Shown: piece by piece, positions 50,527 through 59,620 of the stretch
Layout of the letters: each line of letters begins with the position of its first letter
Position numbering within the stretch: the first letter of the stretch is position 1
Notes under the pieces: generated by a model
The model's database searches: none
What the model was told of the DNA's origin: nothing
What the model saw: only the letters and a program-made list of their open reading frames with translations
Origin: JACVRW01 sp963765135
GTDB lineage: Bacteria; Actinomycetota; Thermoleophilia; Solirubrobacterales; Thermoleophilaceae
NCBI GenBank assembly: GCA_963765135.1
Contig: CAVXUX010000003.1
Span: 434,001 to 498,000, forward strand
Direction: 5' to 3'
DNA length: 64,000 bases
Position numbers and translations under genes: made by a program

Positions 50527-51397
50527 TTGGGTCTTGGGAATGAGGAACGGACCCTGAAAGCCTCTCGCGCATACATCGCAGGCGTCGGTACCACCGGGGT
50601 GCTGATCGCATCGTTCTTCATGCTGCTGACCGTCGGCAGCACGATTGTGGCGTTCCGCGGCGTTCCCGGCGCCCCCAGCAACGGCGACCTGTCGAGCATC
50701 GAGCTGCGACACCAGCGCGAGTCGGCGCAGCGCACCGGGGCCCTGCTCACCTCGAGCGACGCGCTCGGCAAGGCCGGATCGCGCGACGCGGCCGGGTCCG
50801 GTGACGTGCTCGGCCGGCGGGCGTCCGGAGTTCGCGGCTGGCCGGCCGGTCTGATCGACGACGGCGTCGCCGGCTCCGCCGGTCCCGACGCGCTGCACCC
50901 GGGCGTGCCCCGCACGCCGGTCGGCGAGAAGGCTCCGCCCGGTGCCGGCCCGGCTCCGACGCCCACCAACGGCGTCGTGGCAACGCCGGTCGCCCCCGGG
51001 ACCCCCGCCGAAGACGGGTCCGGCACGAACTCGGACAGCGGCTCGGGCTCGGGCAGCGATTCGGGTTCGGGTAGCGGCTCGGGCTCCGGGACCGACACCG
51101 GCACTGGCTCCGGTTCGGGCACCGGCTCCGACGCGGGGAGCGGCACCGGTTCGGGGACCGACACGGGCTCGGGCAGCGGCTCCGGCTCGACCGGCTCGGA
51201 CTCGAGCGGCTCCGGCAGTGGCAGCGGCTCCGGCGGCGTCGGCGACACCGTCGAGGACGTGACCGACACGGTCGGCTCGACCGTCGGCACCGTCAGCCCG
51301 GGCGGCAGCCAGGCGGTCAGCGACGCCGGCGGCGCGGTCGGCGGCCTGCTCGAGGACGCCACCTCGGTCGTCGGTGGCCTCACCGGCGACCAACTAG
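50527..51397 (+). CDS. Membrane-anchored Gly/Ser-rich surface protein, 3' end uncertain
   Basis: Starts TTG at 50527 (a CTG at 50554 is also possible). One membrane helix (about residues 14-40, AYIAGVGTTGVLIASFFMLLTVG) precedes an extracytoplasmic region of low complexity. A Gly/Ser/Thr/Asp repeat tract covers about 169-238, followed by a hydrophobic VEDVTDTVGSTVGTV segment. As written, the frame does not stop at the expected place: it runs through the oppositely coded hydrolase to 52542. A stop at 51395-51397 in another frame is the likely true end, implying one indel in the repetitive part. Function unknown; related short proteins are common in this bacterial group. Confidence 0.5.
51031..51240 (+). 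repeat. Gly/Ser-coding low-complexity repeat
   Basis: About 210 bases of imperfect repeats of GGCTCGGGC and GGCAGC type units, encoding alternating Gly and Ser with occasional Thr and Asp. Such tracts vary in length by slippage and are prone to assembly errors, which may explain the missing stop of the host gene. Confidence 0.75.
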
Positions 51398-52095
51398 CTC
51401 CCAGCCGCGACGAGGATGAAGCGGCGGGACACCGCCTGCAGCTCCAGGTCGTGCTGCAGCGAGCGGTGGTGGCCGCCCGGCAGCACCAGCAGCCGCTTGG
51501 GATCGTGCGCGGCGGCGTGCAGGTCCTCGCTGACCGTCCAGGGAATCTGCTCGTCGCCGCGCGCGTGCATCAGCAGCAGGCCCGTCTTCGGTCCGAGATC
51601 GCCGACCGCCGCGTAGATGTCGAGCGACTCCAGCCACTCGGTGGTCGCCGGCACGTCGCAGCGAAAGCGCAGCGGCTCGCCCGAGCGCAGGCCGCGCAGC
51701 AGCAGCTCGTCCGGCGCCGGGCAGATCGCCACGACCGCGCACAGCGCGTGGTCGCGCGCTCCCGCGTGGATCGCCTGGAAGCCGCCCATGCTGGATCCGC
51801 GCAGCGCCACCTGCTCCGCGTGCCCGCGCAGCAGCCGGACCATCGACAGCGCGTCCTCGATCGCGCCCGGGCCGAAGTCGCCCTTGGAGCGCCCGTGGCC
51901 GCGGGCGTCGTAGGCCAGCGCGGCGATGCCGTCGGCTCGGCAGCCGCGAGCGAAGTCGTAGTGCGACTCCTTCGCCGACCCGGCGCCGTGCAGGATCACC
52001 ACACCCGCCCGGGGCTCGCCATCGGGCAGGAACAGGGCGTAGGCGAGGCCGTCGAGCTCTCCCAGCTCGGGTGGCGCGGGGACGGGGTGCTCCAT
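51394..52095 (-). CDS. Alpha/beta-hydrolase (serine aminopeptidase S33/dienelactone hydrolase-like)
   Basis: About 233 residues. It has VVILHGAGSAKESHYDFARG, YDARGHGRSKGDFGPG, the nucleophile elbow LRGSSMGGFQAIHAG (Ser), an acid in LLLMHARGDEQIPW (Asp), and the histidine in LVLPGGHHRSLQHD. The triad is complete. ATG at 52095 (MEHPVPAPPELG) is preferred; a longer start at 52119 would overlap the lysA start. It is divergent from lysA by 22 bases. Substrate unknown. Confidence 0.88.
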   Translation of the reverse strand: MEHPVPAPPELGELDGLAYALFLPDGEPRAGVVILHGAGSAKESHYDFARGCRADGIAALAYDARGHGRSKGDFGPGAIEDALSMVRLLRGHAEQVALRGSSMGGFQAIHAGARDHALCAVVAICPAPDELLLRGLRSGEPLRFRCDVPATTEWLESLDIYAAVGDLGPKTGLLLMHARGDEQIPWTVSEDLHAAAHDPKRLLVLPGGHHRSLQHDLELQAVSRRFILVAAGS

Positions 52096-52117
52096 CGCTC
52101 CTTCATAATCGCGCCGC

Positions 52118-53352
52118 ATGGCGGCGGTTGCGGTCTCGCATGTCTATCCCCTGGGCTCACGCCTGAACGAGCAGGGCCGGCTCGAGGTCGGCGGCTGCGA
52201 CGTCGTCGAGCTCGCGCGCGAGTTCGGCACGCCGGCGTACGTGTACGCCGAGGACGACATGCGCGCCCGGGCGCGCGCGTACCTCGAGGCCTTCCGCGCC
52301 CGCGCCGAGCGCTTCGAGGTGATCTACGCGAGCAAGGCCTTCCCGTGCACGGCCGCCTACCGCCTGTTCGCCGAGGAGGGGCTGTCCGCCGACGTGGCCA
52401 GCGGCGGGGAGCTGCACCTGGCCCTGGCCGGCGGCTTCACGCCCGAGCAGATCTACTTCCACGGCAACAACAAGACCCCGGCCGAGCTCGAGCGCGCGCT
52501 CGAGGTCGGCGTGGGCCACATCGTGGTCGACTCCTTCGATGAGATCGACCGGCTGCGCAACCGCGGCGCGCGCGTGATGCTGCGCGTGACGCCGGGGATC
52601 AAGCCGTCCACGCACTCCTACATCCAGACCGGGCAGGAGGACTCGAAGTTCGGGTTCGGTCTCGACGACGTGCCGCGGGCGGTCGCCGCCTGCGCGGACG
52701 CCGGGCTGGAGCTGGACGGCCTGCACGCGCACATCGGCTCGCAGGTGTTCGAGCTGGAGGGGTTCGAGCGGCTGGCCGAGGTGCTGTCGGGCATCGGCGA
52801 CTGGCCGCTGCTGAACCTGGGGGGCGGCCTGGGCATCGCCTACACGCGCGACGAGCGCCCGCCGTCGATCGAGGAGTACGTGGACGCCCTGCTGAGCCGC
52901 GCCCCGGCCGGCGTGACCGTGCTCTGCGAGCCGGGACGCTCGCTGGTCGGCAACGCCGGGGTCACGATCTACACGGTCGGGACCGTGAAGCGGATCCCCG
53001 GGCGTGCGCACCTACGTCGCCGTGGACGGCGGCATGTCCGACAACCTGCGCCCGATGCTCTACGGCGCCCGCTACGAGGCGGAGATCGCGGACCGCTTCG
53101 GCGGGAGCGACGAGGTCACGATCGCCGGCATGCACTGCGAGTCGGGCGACATCCTGGTGCGCGACGCGCTGCTCGACGACCCGCGGCCCGGCGACGTGCT
53201 GGTCACGCCGGCCACCGGCGCGTACGGTCACGCGATGGCGAACAACTACAACGCGCTGCGGCGCCCGCCGGTGATCTTCTGCGCCGGACGGCGACGCGCG
53301 CGTGGTCGTGCGCCGCGAGACCTACGACGATCTGACCCGCCGTGACGTCTGA
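52118..53352 (+). CDS. lysA: Diaminopimelate decarboxylase with two frame breaks
   Basis: PLP-dependent enzyme making lysine from meso-diaminopimelate. The catalytic lysine is in VIYASKAFPC. HAHIGSQVFELEGFERL, LLNLGGGLGIAY and CEPGRSLVGNAG are all LysA motifs. One extra G at 53000-53002 shifts the frame; the corrected join reads KRIPGVRTYVAVDGGMSDNLRP. A second extra G at 53286-53287 shifts it again; the corrected end reads CADGDARVVVRRETYDDLTRRDV and stops at 53350-53352. CHCESGD-type active-site region MHCESGDIL is present. CATAAT lies eight bases before the ATG. First gene of the aspartate-family operon. Confidence 0.92.
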
Positions 53353-54565
53353 GCCGTTCCGCATCGGGCTGCTCGGGCACGGCACGGTCGGGTCGTCGTT
53401 CGACGACCTGCTGGCGCAGCGCGCCGACGCGATCGAGGCCGAGGTCGGGCTGCGGCCGGAGCTGTCCGGCGTGCTCACGCGCAGCCAGGGCGACTTCGAC
53501 GACCTGCTCGAGCGCAGCCACCTGATCGTCGAGCTGATGGGTGGGATCGAGCCCGCACGCGAGTACGTGCTGCGCGCGCTCGAGGCGGGCCGCCACGTGG
53601 TCACCGCCAACAAGCAGCTGCTCTCCCAGCACGGCGAGGAGGTCTTCGACGCCGCGCGGCGCGGGAGCGTGCAGCTGCGCTTCGAGGGCGCGGTGGCCGG
53701 GGTGGTGCCGGCGATCCGGGTGATGGCCGAGACGCTCGCCGCCGCGCACATCGAGCGCGTGCACGGGATCGTCAACGGGACGACCAACTACATCCTCACC
53801 CAGATGGCGGCCACGGGCGCGTCGTACGAGGACGCCCTGCGCGAGGCCCAGGAGATGGGCTACGCGGAGGCCGACCCGACCGAGGACGTGACCGGCAAGG
53901 ACGCCGCCGCCAAGATGGCGATCCTGGCCCGGCTGGCCTTCGGCGCCGCCGTCGGCCTCGACCAGGTCAGCTACGAGGGGATCGAGCGCATCACCGCGGA
54001 CGACATCGCCTACGCCAGCGAGCTGGGGCTGTCGCTGAAGCTGATCGGCTCGGCCGAGCGGATCGACGGCGGCGTGGCCGTCCACGTGCACCCGGCCTTC
54101 CTCTACGCCGACCATCCGCTGGCGAGCGTGAACGGCGCCTTCAACGCGGTCACGATCGAGTCGCCGGCGATCACCGAGATCACCCTGAGCGGCCCCGGCG
54201 CGGGCGGCGTGCAGACGGCCAGCGCCGTGCTCGGCGACGTGATCTCGGCGATGATCCCGCCGCCCTCGCTGCCGCCGCCGGCGGTCGAGCTGCCGATCGT
54301 CACCGACGTGGAGTTCTCCTTCTACCTGCACCTCGAGGTCGCGGACCGGCCGGGCGTGCTCGCCCAGGTCGCCGAGATCCTCGGGCTGCAGGGGGTGTCG
54401 ATCAGGTCGGTCGTGCAGAAGGGCCTGGGCGAGGAGGCGCGCCTGGTGATGGTCATGCACCCCGTGCTGGAGTCGAAGTTCCGCGCCGCGGTGGAGCTGC
54501 TGTCGCGGCTCGACTTCGTCCGCGAGCCGCCGCGCGTGATCCGCGTGATCGAGGAGACCTTCTGA
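53342..54565 (+). CDS. hom: Homoserine dehydrogenase with ACT domain
   Basis: 407 residues. The NAD(P) motif is IGLLGHGTVGSSF. The catalytic and substrate region has VVTANKQLLSQHG, GIVNGTTNYILTQMA, EMGYAEADPTEDVTGKDAAAKMAILARLAFG and LSGPGAGGVQTASAV. A C-terminal ACT domain (about 325-405, FYLHLEVADRPGVLAQVAEILG) suggests threonine feedback control. It reduces aspartate semialdehyde to homoserine. The GTG at 53342 overlaps the corrected end of lysA by 11 bases; the stop overlaps the CTG start of thrC. Confidence 0.94.
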   Translation: MTSEPFRIGLLGHGTVGSSFDDLLAQRADAIEAEVGLRPELSGVLTRSQGDFDDLLERSHLIVELMGGIEPAREYVLRALEAGRHVVTANKQLLSQHGEEVFDAARRGSVQLRFEGAVAGVVPAIRVMAETLAAAHIERVHGIVNGTTNYILTQMAATGASYEDALREAQEMGYAEADPTEDVTGKDAAAKMAILARLAFGAAVGLDQVSYEGIERITADDIAYASELGLSLKLIGSAERIDGGVAVHVHPAFLYADHPLASVNGAFNAVTIESPAITEITLSGPGAGGVQTASAVLGDVISAMIPPPSLPPPAVELPIVTDVEFSFYLHLEVADRPGVLAQVAEILGLQGVSIRSVVQKGLGEEARLVMVMHPVLESKFRAAVELLSRLDFVREPPRVIRVIEETF

Positions 54566-55554
54566 GCCTCTGGCGGTATCGCGACAGGCTGCCCGTCGAC
54601 GCGCTCGTGACGATGGGCGAGGGGGACACGCCGCTGATCCAGGCACCGCGGCTGTCGGAGCTGACCGGGGCGGACGTGTGGCTCAAGCTCGAGGGGGCCA
54701 ACCCGACCGGCTCGTTCAAGGACCGCGGCATGACCGTGGCGGTGAGCGCCGCGGTCGCGGAGGGGGCCGAGGCGATCATCTGCGCGTCGACCGGCAACAC
54801 CGCGGCCAGCGCCGCCGCATACGCCGCGCGCGCCGGCCTGCGCGGGGCGGTGATCGTTCCGGAGGGCAAGATCGCGACCGGCAAGCTGGCCCAGGCGCTC
54901 ATGCACGGCGCGCGCGTGATCGCGCTGCGCGGCAACTTCGACGAGGCGTTGGCGCTCGTCCGCGAGCTGGCCAAGCGACACCCGATCGCGCTGGTCAACT
55001 CGGTCAACGACTACCGCATCGAGGGGCAGAAGACCGGCGCCTTCGAGGTCTGCGACGCGCTGGGCGACCCGCCCGACGTGCTCTGCGTCCCGGTCGGCAA
55101 CGCCGGCAACGTCACGTCCTGGTGGAAGGGCTTCCAGGAGTACGGGGTGGCGCCCGCGCTGCACGGCTACCAGGCCGAGGGGGCCGCGCCGCTGGTGGGC
55201 GGCGCGCCGGTGGAGTTCCCAGAGACCGTGGCCTCGGCGATCCGGATCGGCAACCCGGCGCGCTGGGAGGACGCGATGAACGCGTTCACCTCCTCGCGGG
55301 GTGAGGTGCGCGCGGTGTCCGACGCGGAGATCCTCGACGCCTACGCGCTGCTGGGCGCGCGCGAGGGCGTGTTCTGCGAGCCGGCCTCGGCGGCTTCGGT
55401 GGCCGGGCTGCTCAGGTACGGCGCCGAGGGCCGGGTCGTGTGCGTGCTCACCGGGCACGGGCTGAAGGACCCGCAGACCGCGATGAACAGGGCCAGCTCG
55501 GTCGTGCCGTGCGAGCCCGACATCGCGAGCGTCGAGAAGGCCGTGCTGGGGTGA
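54562..55554 (+). CDS. thrC: Threonine synthase, apparent CTG start
   Basis: 330 residues. PLP-binding lysine is in NPTGSFKDRGMTVAV, with ASTGNTAASAAAYAARAGL, VGNAGNVTSWWKGFQEY and FCEPASAASVAGLLRYG. It converts O-phosphohomoserine to threonine. The conserved N-terminus SLWRYRDRLPVDALVTMGEGDTPL starts before the first GTG (54607). The codon in place is CTG at 54562, overlapping the hom stop as CTGA. Starting at GTG 54607 would remove the WRYRDRLP segment common to this family. The stop overlaps the thrB start (GTGA). Confidence 0.92.
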   Translation: MSLWRYRDRLPVDALVTMGEGDTPLIQAPRLSELTGADVWLKLEGANPTGSFKDRGMTVAVSAAVAEGAEAIICASTGNTAASAAAYAARAGLRGAVIVPEGKIATGKLAQALMHGARVIALRGNFDEALALVRELAKRHPIALVNSVNDYRIEGQKTGAFEVCDALGDPPDVLCVPVGNAGNVTSWWKGFQEYGVAPALHGYQAEGAAPLVGGAPVEFPETVASAIRIGNPARWEDAMNAFTSSRGEVRAVSDAEILDAYALLGAREGVFCEPASAASVAGLLRYGAEGRVVCVLTGHGLKDPQTAMNRASSVVPCEPDIASVEKAVLG

Positions 55555-56402
55555 ACCGGCGCCGGGTGGTTCGCGTGCCGGCGTCGTCGGCCAACCTCGG
55601 CCCGGGGTTCGACGTGCTGGCGGCCGCGCTGGACATCCGGCTGGAGCTGGAGGTCTCCGAGTGCGGCGAGTTCAGCGTCGAGTGCGACGTCCCGGGCGTG
55701 CCGCTCGACCGCGGCAACCTGTGCGTGCGGGCGTTCGAGCGCCTGCACCCGGCCGACGGCGTGAGCTTCTCGATCCGCTCTCAGATCCCCCTGTCCGCCG
55801 GGCTCGGGTCGAGCGCCGCGGCGATCGTGGCCGGGCTGTGCGCGGCCGACCACATGTACGAGCTGGACGCGCCGCTGTTCGACCTGGCCGCCGAGATGGA
55901 GGGGCACCCGGACAACGTGGCGGCCGCGCTGCTGGGCGGCTTCGTCGTGTGCGCGGGCGAGCCGGTGCGGTTCGACCCGCCGGCGGGGCTGGAGGGCGTG
56001 CTGGCGATCCCGGCCTTCGAGGTGCCCGACGACGGCGGCCAGGGCGGCGCTGCCGCCGGAGGTCCCGCTCGGGGACGCGGTGCACAACGTCGGCCGGGCA
56101 TCGCTGCTGATGCTGGGGCTGGCCCGGGACGACTTCTCGCTGATCGGCGCGCGGGCTGCGCGACGTGCTGCACCAGCCGCGCCGGCGGTCGCTGTATCCG
56201 AGGTCGATGGAGCTGGTGGAGCGCGCCGCGCACGCTGGGCGCGGTGGGCGCCACCATCTCCGGGGCCGGGCCGACCGTGCTGTTCTGGTCGCACTGGGAG
56301 CAGACCGGGAGCCTGGTGGAGCGCCTGCGCACCGCGGCGCCGGACTGCACGGTGAAGCGGGTCACCTTCGCGCCGGGCGGGGCCGACGTCAATGAGCTCT
56401 GA
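55551..56402 (+). CDS. thrB: Homoserine kinase with three frame breaks
   Basis: GHMP-family kinase making O-phosphohomoserine. VRVPASSANLGPGFDVLAAAL and the ATP-binding IPLSAGLGSSAAAIVAGL are in the first frame, with EGHPDNVAAALLGGFV. Extra bases at 56034-56035, 56148-56152 and 56223-56225 move the rest through all three frames. When corrected it reads LPPEVPLGDAVHNVGRASLL, then DVLHQPRRRSLYPRS and TLGAVGATISGAGPTVLFW. The frame returns to the original and ends at 56402. The start is GTG at 55551. It overlaps the NUDIX gene by 11 bases. Most likely intact in the organism. Confidence 0.9.
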   Translation: MNRRRVVRVPASSANLGPGFDVLAAALDIRLELEVSECGEFSVECDVPGVPLDRGNLCVRAFERLHPADGVSFSIRSQIPLSAGLGSSAAAIVAGLCAADHMYELDAPLFDLAAEMEGHPDNVAAALLGGFVVCAGEPVRFDPPAGLEGVLAIPAFEVPDDGGQGGAAAGGPARGRGAQRRPGIAADAGAGPGRLLADRRAGCATCCTSRAGGRCIRGRWSWWSAPRTLGAVGATISGAGPTVLFWSHWEQTGSLVERLRTAAPDCTVKRVTFAPGGADVNEL

Positions 56403-56778
56403 GATCGAGGCGGCCGGCGGGGTGGTCGTGGACGAAGACGGCCGCGTAGCCCTGGTGCACCGGCCGAACTACGACGACTGGACGCTGCCGAAGGGCAAGC
56501 TCGACGCCGGCGAGACGTTCGAGGAGGCGGCGCTGCGGGAGGTTTGGGAGGAGACCGGGCTGCGGTGCACGCTCGCGCGCGAGCTCCCGTCGACCGAGTA
56601 CACCGTCCGCGGGCGGCCGAAGCGCGTGCGCTACTGGCTGATGAGCGTCGTCGAGGACCCCGGGTTCGAGCCGAACTCCGAGGTCGACGAGCTGCGCTGG
56701 CTGTCTGCCGCCGACGCCGCGGAACTGCTCACGTACGACCGCGACAAAGAGGTGCTCGAAGCGGCCGTGGACGAGTGA
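56392..56778 (+). CDS. NUDIX hydrolase
   Basis: 128 residues. The complete Nudix box GKLDAGETFEEAALREVWEETG (GX5EX7REUXEEXGU) spans about residues 36-57 and binds the catalytic metal. The remainder is a standard Nudix fold. It resembles MutT-like or diadenosine-polyphosphate hydrolases (VHRPNYDDWTLPKGKL); the substrate is not predictable. It is last in the lysA-hom-thrC-thrB operon, overlapping thrB. Its final codons lie in the end of repeat copy B. Confidence 0.92.
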   Translation: MSSEIEAAGGVVVDEDGRVALVHRPNYDDWTLPKGKLDAGETFEEAALREVWEETGLRCTLARELPSTEYTVRGRPKRVRYWLMSVVEDPGFEPNSEVDELRWLSAADAAELLTYDRDKEVLEAAVDE

Positions 56779-56852
56779 GTGCTGCGAAACGCGCGCATAT
56801 GACGCACTCCGCAGCAATCACTCTGCTCGGGCCGCCCTTTATTGCTGCAGTT
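56772..56852 (-). repeat. Dispersed structured repeat, copy B
   Basis: About 81 bases, the inverted counterpart of copy A at 16430-16509. Read on the minus strand it has two possible hairpins: GCAGCAAT pairing with ATTGCTGC, and TGCTGCG pairing with CGCAGCA around the GTCATATGCGCGCG core. It fills the gap between the convergent NUDIX and amidase genes and supplies the last few codons of the amidase gene (RQLQQ and stop) and of the NUDIX gene. Confidence 0.8.
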
Positions 56853-58272
56853 GACGGCGCTCCGGCCGCCGCCCACTCCACGGCCGCGCCGCCTCCAGCT
56901 GCGCCGCCAGCGCCAGCAGCTCCCCCTCGCCCGCCGGTCGGCCCGCCAGCTGCACCGCGAGCGGCAGCCCGTCCTCGCCATGGAACAGCGGCAGCGAGAT
57001 CGCCGGCTGGCCGGTCACGTTGAAGATCGCCGTGTACGGCGTGAACTGGCCGGAGCGGCGGAAGTCCTCCCACGGCTCCGCGCTGCACGCGTCGATCTCG
57101 CCGATCCGCACCGGGCGCTGGGCGAGCGCCGGGGTCATCACCACGTCGTAGTCGCTCCAGAGCGCCACGATGCTCCGCGAGAACGCGCCGAGCTGCGTGC
57201 GCGCGAGCAGGTAGTCGAGCGCGTTGCGCTCCCGGATCCCGTTCCAGATCGTCCAGGACAGCGGCTCCACCAGCTCCTCGGCCGGCTCGCGGCCGCTCAC
57301 CTGGGCGCCGAAGAAGAGGCCCGCCGCGATCGGCGTCCCGAACACCAGCGTGAAGACCTCGAGCAGGCTCTGGCCGGCCCAGGGCGCCTCGACCTCCTCC
57401 ACCTCGTGGCCGAACGACGCGAGCAGCTCCGCGGCGTCGCTCACGGCGCGCTCGCAGAGCGGGTCGAGGGGCGCGTCGATCGCCGCCGTGGTGGTCCAGC
57501 CGATCCGCAGGCGGCCCGGCTCGCGGGCAGCCGCTGCCGCGAACGGCTCGGCCGGCGGGGGCGCCCATGTGGAGTCGCCGGGCTCGTAGCCGGCCAGCAC
57601 GTCCAGCAGCGCCGCGGTCTCCGCGACCGTATGCGTGAGAACGCCGTCCTGGACGAGGAGGTCGTCGCCCTGGTCCGGGCCGCGCGAGATGCGCCCGCGG
57701 CTGGGCTTCAGGCCGACGAGGCCGCAGCAGGCGGCAGGGATGCGGATCGAGCCACCGCCGTCGCTGCCGTGGGCGAGCGGCACCATGCCGGCCGTCACCG
57801 CGGCCGCGGCGCCGCCGGAGGAGCCGCCCGGCGTGCGCTCGGTGTCCCACGGGTTGCGGGTCGGCCCGAAGCGGCGCGGCTCGGTGACCGGCAGGATCCC
57901 GAACTCCGGCAGGTTCGTCTTGCCGACGACGACGAAGCCCGCTTCGCGCAGCCGGCGCACCACGAACGCGTCGTGGCCCGGCACGAAGTCGCCGAAGGCA
58001 TCCGACCCGAGCGTGTACGGCATGCCGGCGACCGCCGCTGTGTCCTTGACGGCGACCGGCACGCCGGCGAACGGCCGCTCGTCCCCCGGCCCGATGGAGT
58101 CGGCGGTAGCGAGGGCGCCGTCGGCATCGACGTGGACGAAGGCGTTGAGGTCTCCGTTCAGGGCCTCGATCCGGTCGAGGGCCGTCTCGGTCAGCTCCCG
58201 CGCACTGAGCTCGCCGCCGTGGACGAGGCCGGCGAGCTCGGTGGCGGGCTGGAACAGCAGCTCGTTGTCCAT
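56839..58272 (-). CDS. Amidase signature family hydrolase
   Basis: 477 residues. The Ser-cisSer-Lys triad is visible: Lys in GVPVAVKDTAAVAG, the cis-Ser in TPGGSSGGAAAAVTAGM, and the nucleophile Ser in GSDGGGSIRIPAACCGLVGLKPSRG. It hydrolyses amide bonds. It resembles general amidases rather than GatA, since the GatCAB partners are absent. The ATG at 58272 starts MDNELLFQPATELAGLV. The final five codons derive from the repeat, which hints that the repeat replaced or extended the native C-terminus. Confidence 0.93.
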   Translation of the reverse strand: MDNELLFQPATELAGLVHGGELSARELTETALDRIEALNGDLNAFVHVDADGALATADSIGPGDERPFAGVPVAVKDTAAVAGMPYTLGSDAFGDFVPGHDAFVVRRLREAGFVVVGKTNLPEFGILPVTEPRRFGPTRNPWDTERTPGGSSGGAAAAVTAGMVPLAHGSDGGGSIRIPAACCGLVGLKPSRGRISRGPDQGDDLLVQDGVLTHTVAETAALLDVLAGYEPGDSTWAPPPAEPFAAAAAREPGRLRIGWTTTAAIDAPLDPLCERAVSDAAELLASFGHEVEEVEAPWAGQSLLEVFTLVFGTPIAAGLFFGAQVSGREPAEELVEPLSWTIWNGIRERNALDYLLARTQLGAFSRSIVALWSDYDVVMTPALAQRPVRIGEIDACSAEPWEDFRRSGQFTPYTAIFNVTGQPAISLPLFHGEDGLPLAVQLAGRPAGEGELLALAAQLEAARPWSGRRPERRQLQQ

Positions 58273-58300
58273 GGAGGCGCGAGCCTAAGCGAAACGCCTC

Positions 58301-58318
58301 CAGGCCGGGTTAGGCCTG
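58301..58318 (-). terminator. Hairpin at the end of the 104-residue gene
   Basis: CAGGCC-GGGTTA-GGCCTG forms a perfect six-base stem spanning the stop codon (58310-58312) of the minus-strand gene. A second pair, GGAGGCG (58273-58279) and CGCCTCC (58295-58301), flanks it. There is no T-run, as is usual in very GC-rich bacteria, so the terminator role is tentative. Confidence 0.3.
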
Positions 58319-58624
58319 GACGAGCTCCTGCGACTTGCTCACGACGACCTCGCCGCCCGTGACCATCGGCGGGCTCGGGAGGGCCGTCTCGAGCTTCTGC
58401 TCGCGCACCCAGTCGGAGGCCACGCGGTTCGCCTCGTCGGCGTGATCCGAGGTGTCGTAGAAGCCGATCGAGCTGAAGACTCGGTCACCGGCCTGGATCA
58501 GGTGGTAGCCGAGGAAGCCCGGCACGTCGCTCAGGATGGGCACGAGGGTCTCATCGACCTTCTTGATGAGCTCGTCGGTGCGCGCCGGATCGACCGACTC
58601 GTAGCGGCGAATGGTGGCAAACAT
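58310..58624 (-). CDS. Small antibiotic-biosynthesis-monooxygenase-like (dimeric alpha-beta barrel) protein
   Basis: 104 residues, starting MFATIRRYESVDPARTDELIKKVDETLVPILSDVPGFLGYHLIQAGDRVFSSIGFYDTSD. The pattern of strand-helix-strand with PGFLGY fits the ABM/dimeric ferredoxin-like fold. No catalytic residues can be assigned. Proteins of this kind may act as small monooxygenases or simple binding proteins. It stands alone between the amidase and DMT transporter genes on the same strand. Confidence 0.7.
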   Translation of the reverse strand: MFATIRRYESVDPARTDELIKKVDETLVPILSDVPGFLGYHLIQAGDRVFSSIGFYDTSDHADEANRVASDWVREQKLETALPSPPMVTGGEVVVSKSQELVQA

Positions 58625-58702
58625 ATGGGGCCAACTCTCTTCTCTGGGGCGGAGGACTCGGTTGAATCCCCCTGTGCGCCTGGGCCCGGCGCGTGACAGA
58701 CC

Positions 58703-59578
58703 CTAGCAGCTCTTGTCCCCATTTTGGGTGAGGCTGGCCCGCATCGGGGCAGGCATTAGCGCCGCGCCCGCGATCACGAAGCAGAACGCGAAGAAGCGCG
58801 CCGTGATGGCGGCCGCGCCGGAGCCGATCGGCTCGTGGAACACCACGATTCCGCCGAGGATGGCCCCGAGGTTGGCGGCCACGGAGGTGATCGCGATGAC
58901 CTCGACGCCCTCTCCGATCTGGAGGCTGCGCGCGGATGCGTAGAAGGAGATGATGCCCGCGACGAGGGCCGTCAGCGTCCACGGGCTCACCACCCCGAGC
59001 AGCGGGCCCGGCGGCGCCTGGGTGAGGTACTTGAGCGCGATGTCCGAGACTCCGAAGAGAGCCCCGGCCGCCGCGCCGAGCAGCAGGCCCTCGGCGCGCG
59101 GACTCATGTGGCGGCGTGCCGAGATCCTCACCAGCACGGCGCCCAGCGCGAAGATCGCGCCCTCGACGGCGATCAGCGCACCCAGCGACGCGCGCTCCAG
59201 GTCCGTCGCCCCGCCGCCGGTCAGCCCGATGACCACCAAGCCGGCAGCCGTGATCGTCACGCCGACCCACTGCCGCCGCCCGAGGCTAAAGCCGAAGAAC
59301 CGCTCGGCGAACACCGCGAGGAAGACGAGCCCGCCGGACAGCACCGCCTGCACGATCGACAGCGGCGCGAGCGCGAGGGCGCCCACGTGCAGCCCCCAGG
59401 CCAGGATCGCCACGATCCAGCCGATCAGGAACCACTTGGAGCCAAACAGGCCGGCGGCGCTGCGCACCAGGTGGCGGGCGCTGATCGGGGGTGCGAGGAC
59501 CGCGCCGCGTTGCTTGAACAGGAAGGCGAGGTTGGTGGCCACCGCCGAGCCAAGCGCCAGCATCAGCCCGAAGATCAC
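58703..59578 (-). CDS. DMT-superfamily (EamA-like) transporter
   Basis: 291 residues with ten membrane helices in two repeated halves (about 1-125 and 130-280), beginning MIFGLMLALGSAVATNLAFLFKQRGAV. The first half has ALAPLSIVQAVLSGGLVFLAVFAERFFG, and the second has ITSVAANLGAILGGIVVFHEPIGSG, the two EamA-type repeats. The substrate is unknown. The start is GTG at 59578 with AGGGGGA about 11 bases upstream. Confidence 0.88.
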   Translation of the reverse strand: MIFGLMLALGSAVATNLAFLFKQRGAVLAPPISARHLVRSAAGLFGSKWFLIGWIVAILAWGLHVGALALAPLSIVQAVLSGGLVFLAVFAERFFGFSLGRRQWVGVTITAAGLVVIGLTGGGATDLERASLGALIAVEGAIFALGAVLVRISARRHMSPRAEGLLLGAAAGALFGVSDIALKYLTQAPPGPLLGVVSPWTLTALVAGIISFYASARSLQIGEGVEVIAITSVAANLGAILGGIVVFHEPIGSGAAAITARFFAFCFVIAGAALMPAPMRASLTQNGDKSC

Positions 59579-59620
59579 GACATTCGATCCCCCTGGATCG
59601 CCGTGTGTGCACTCCCTGCT

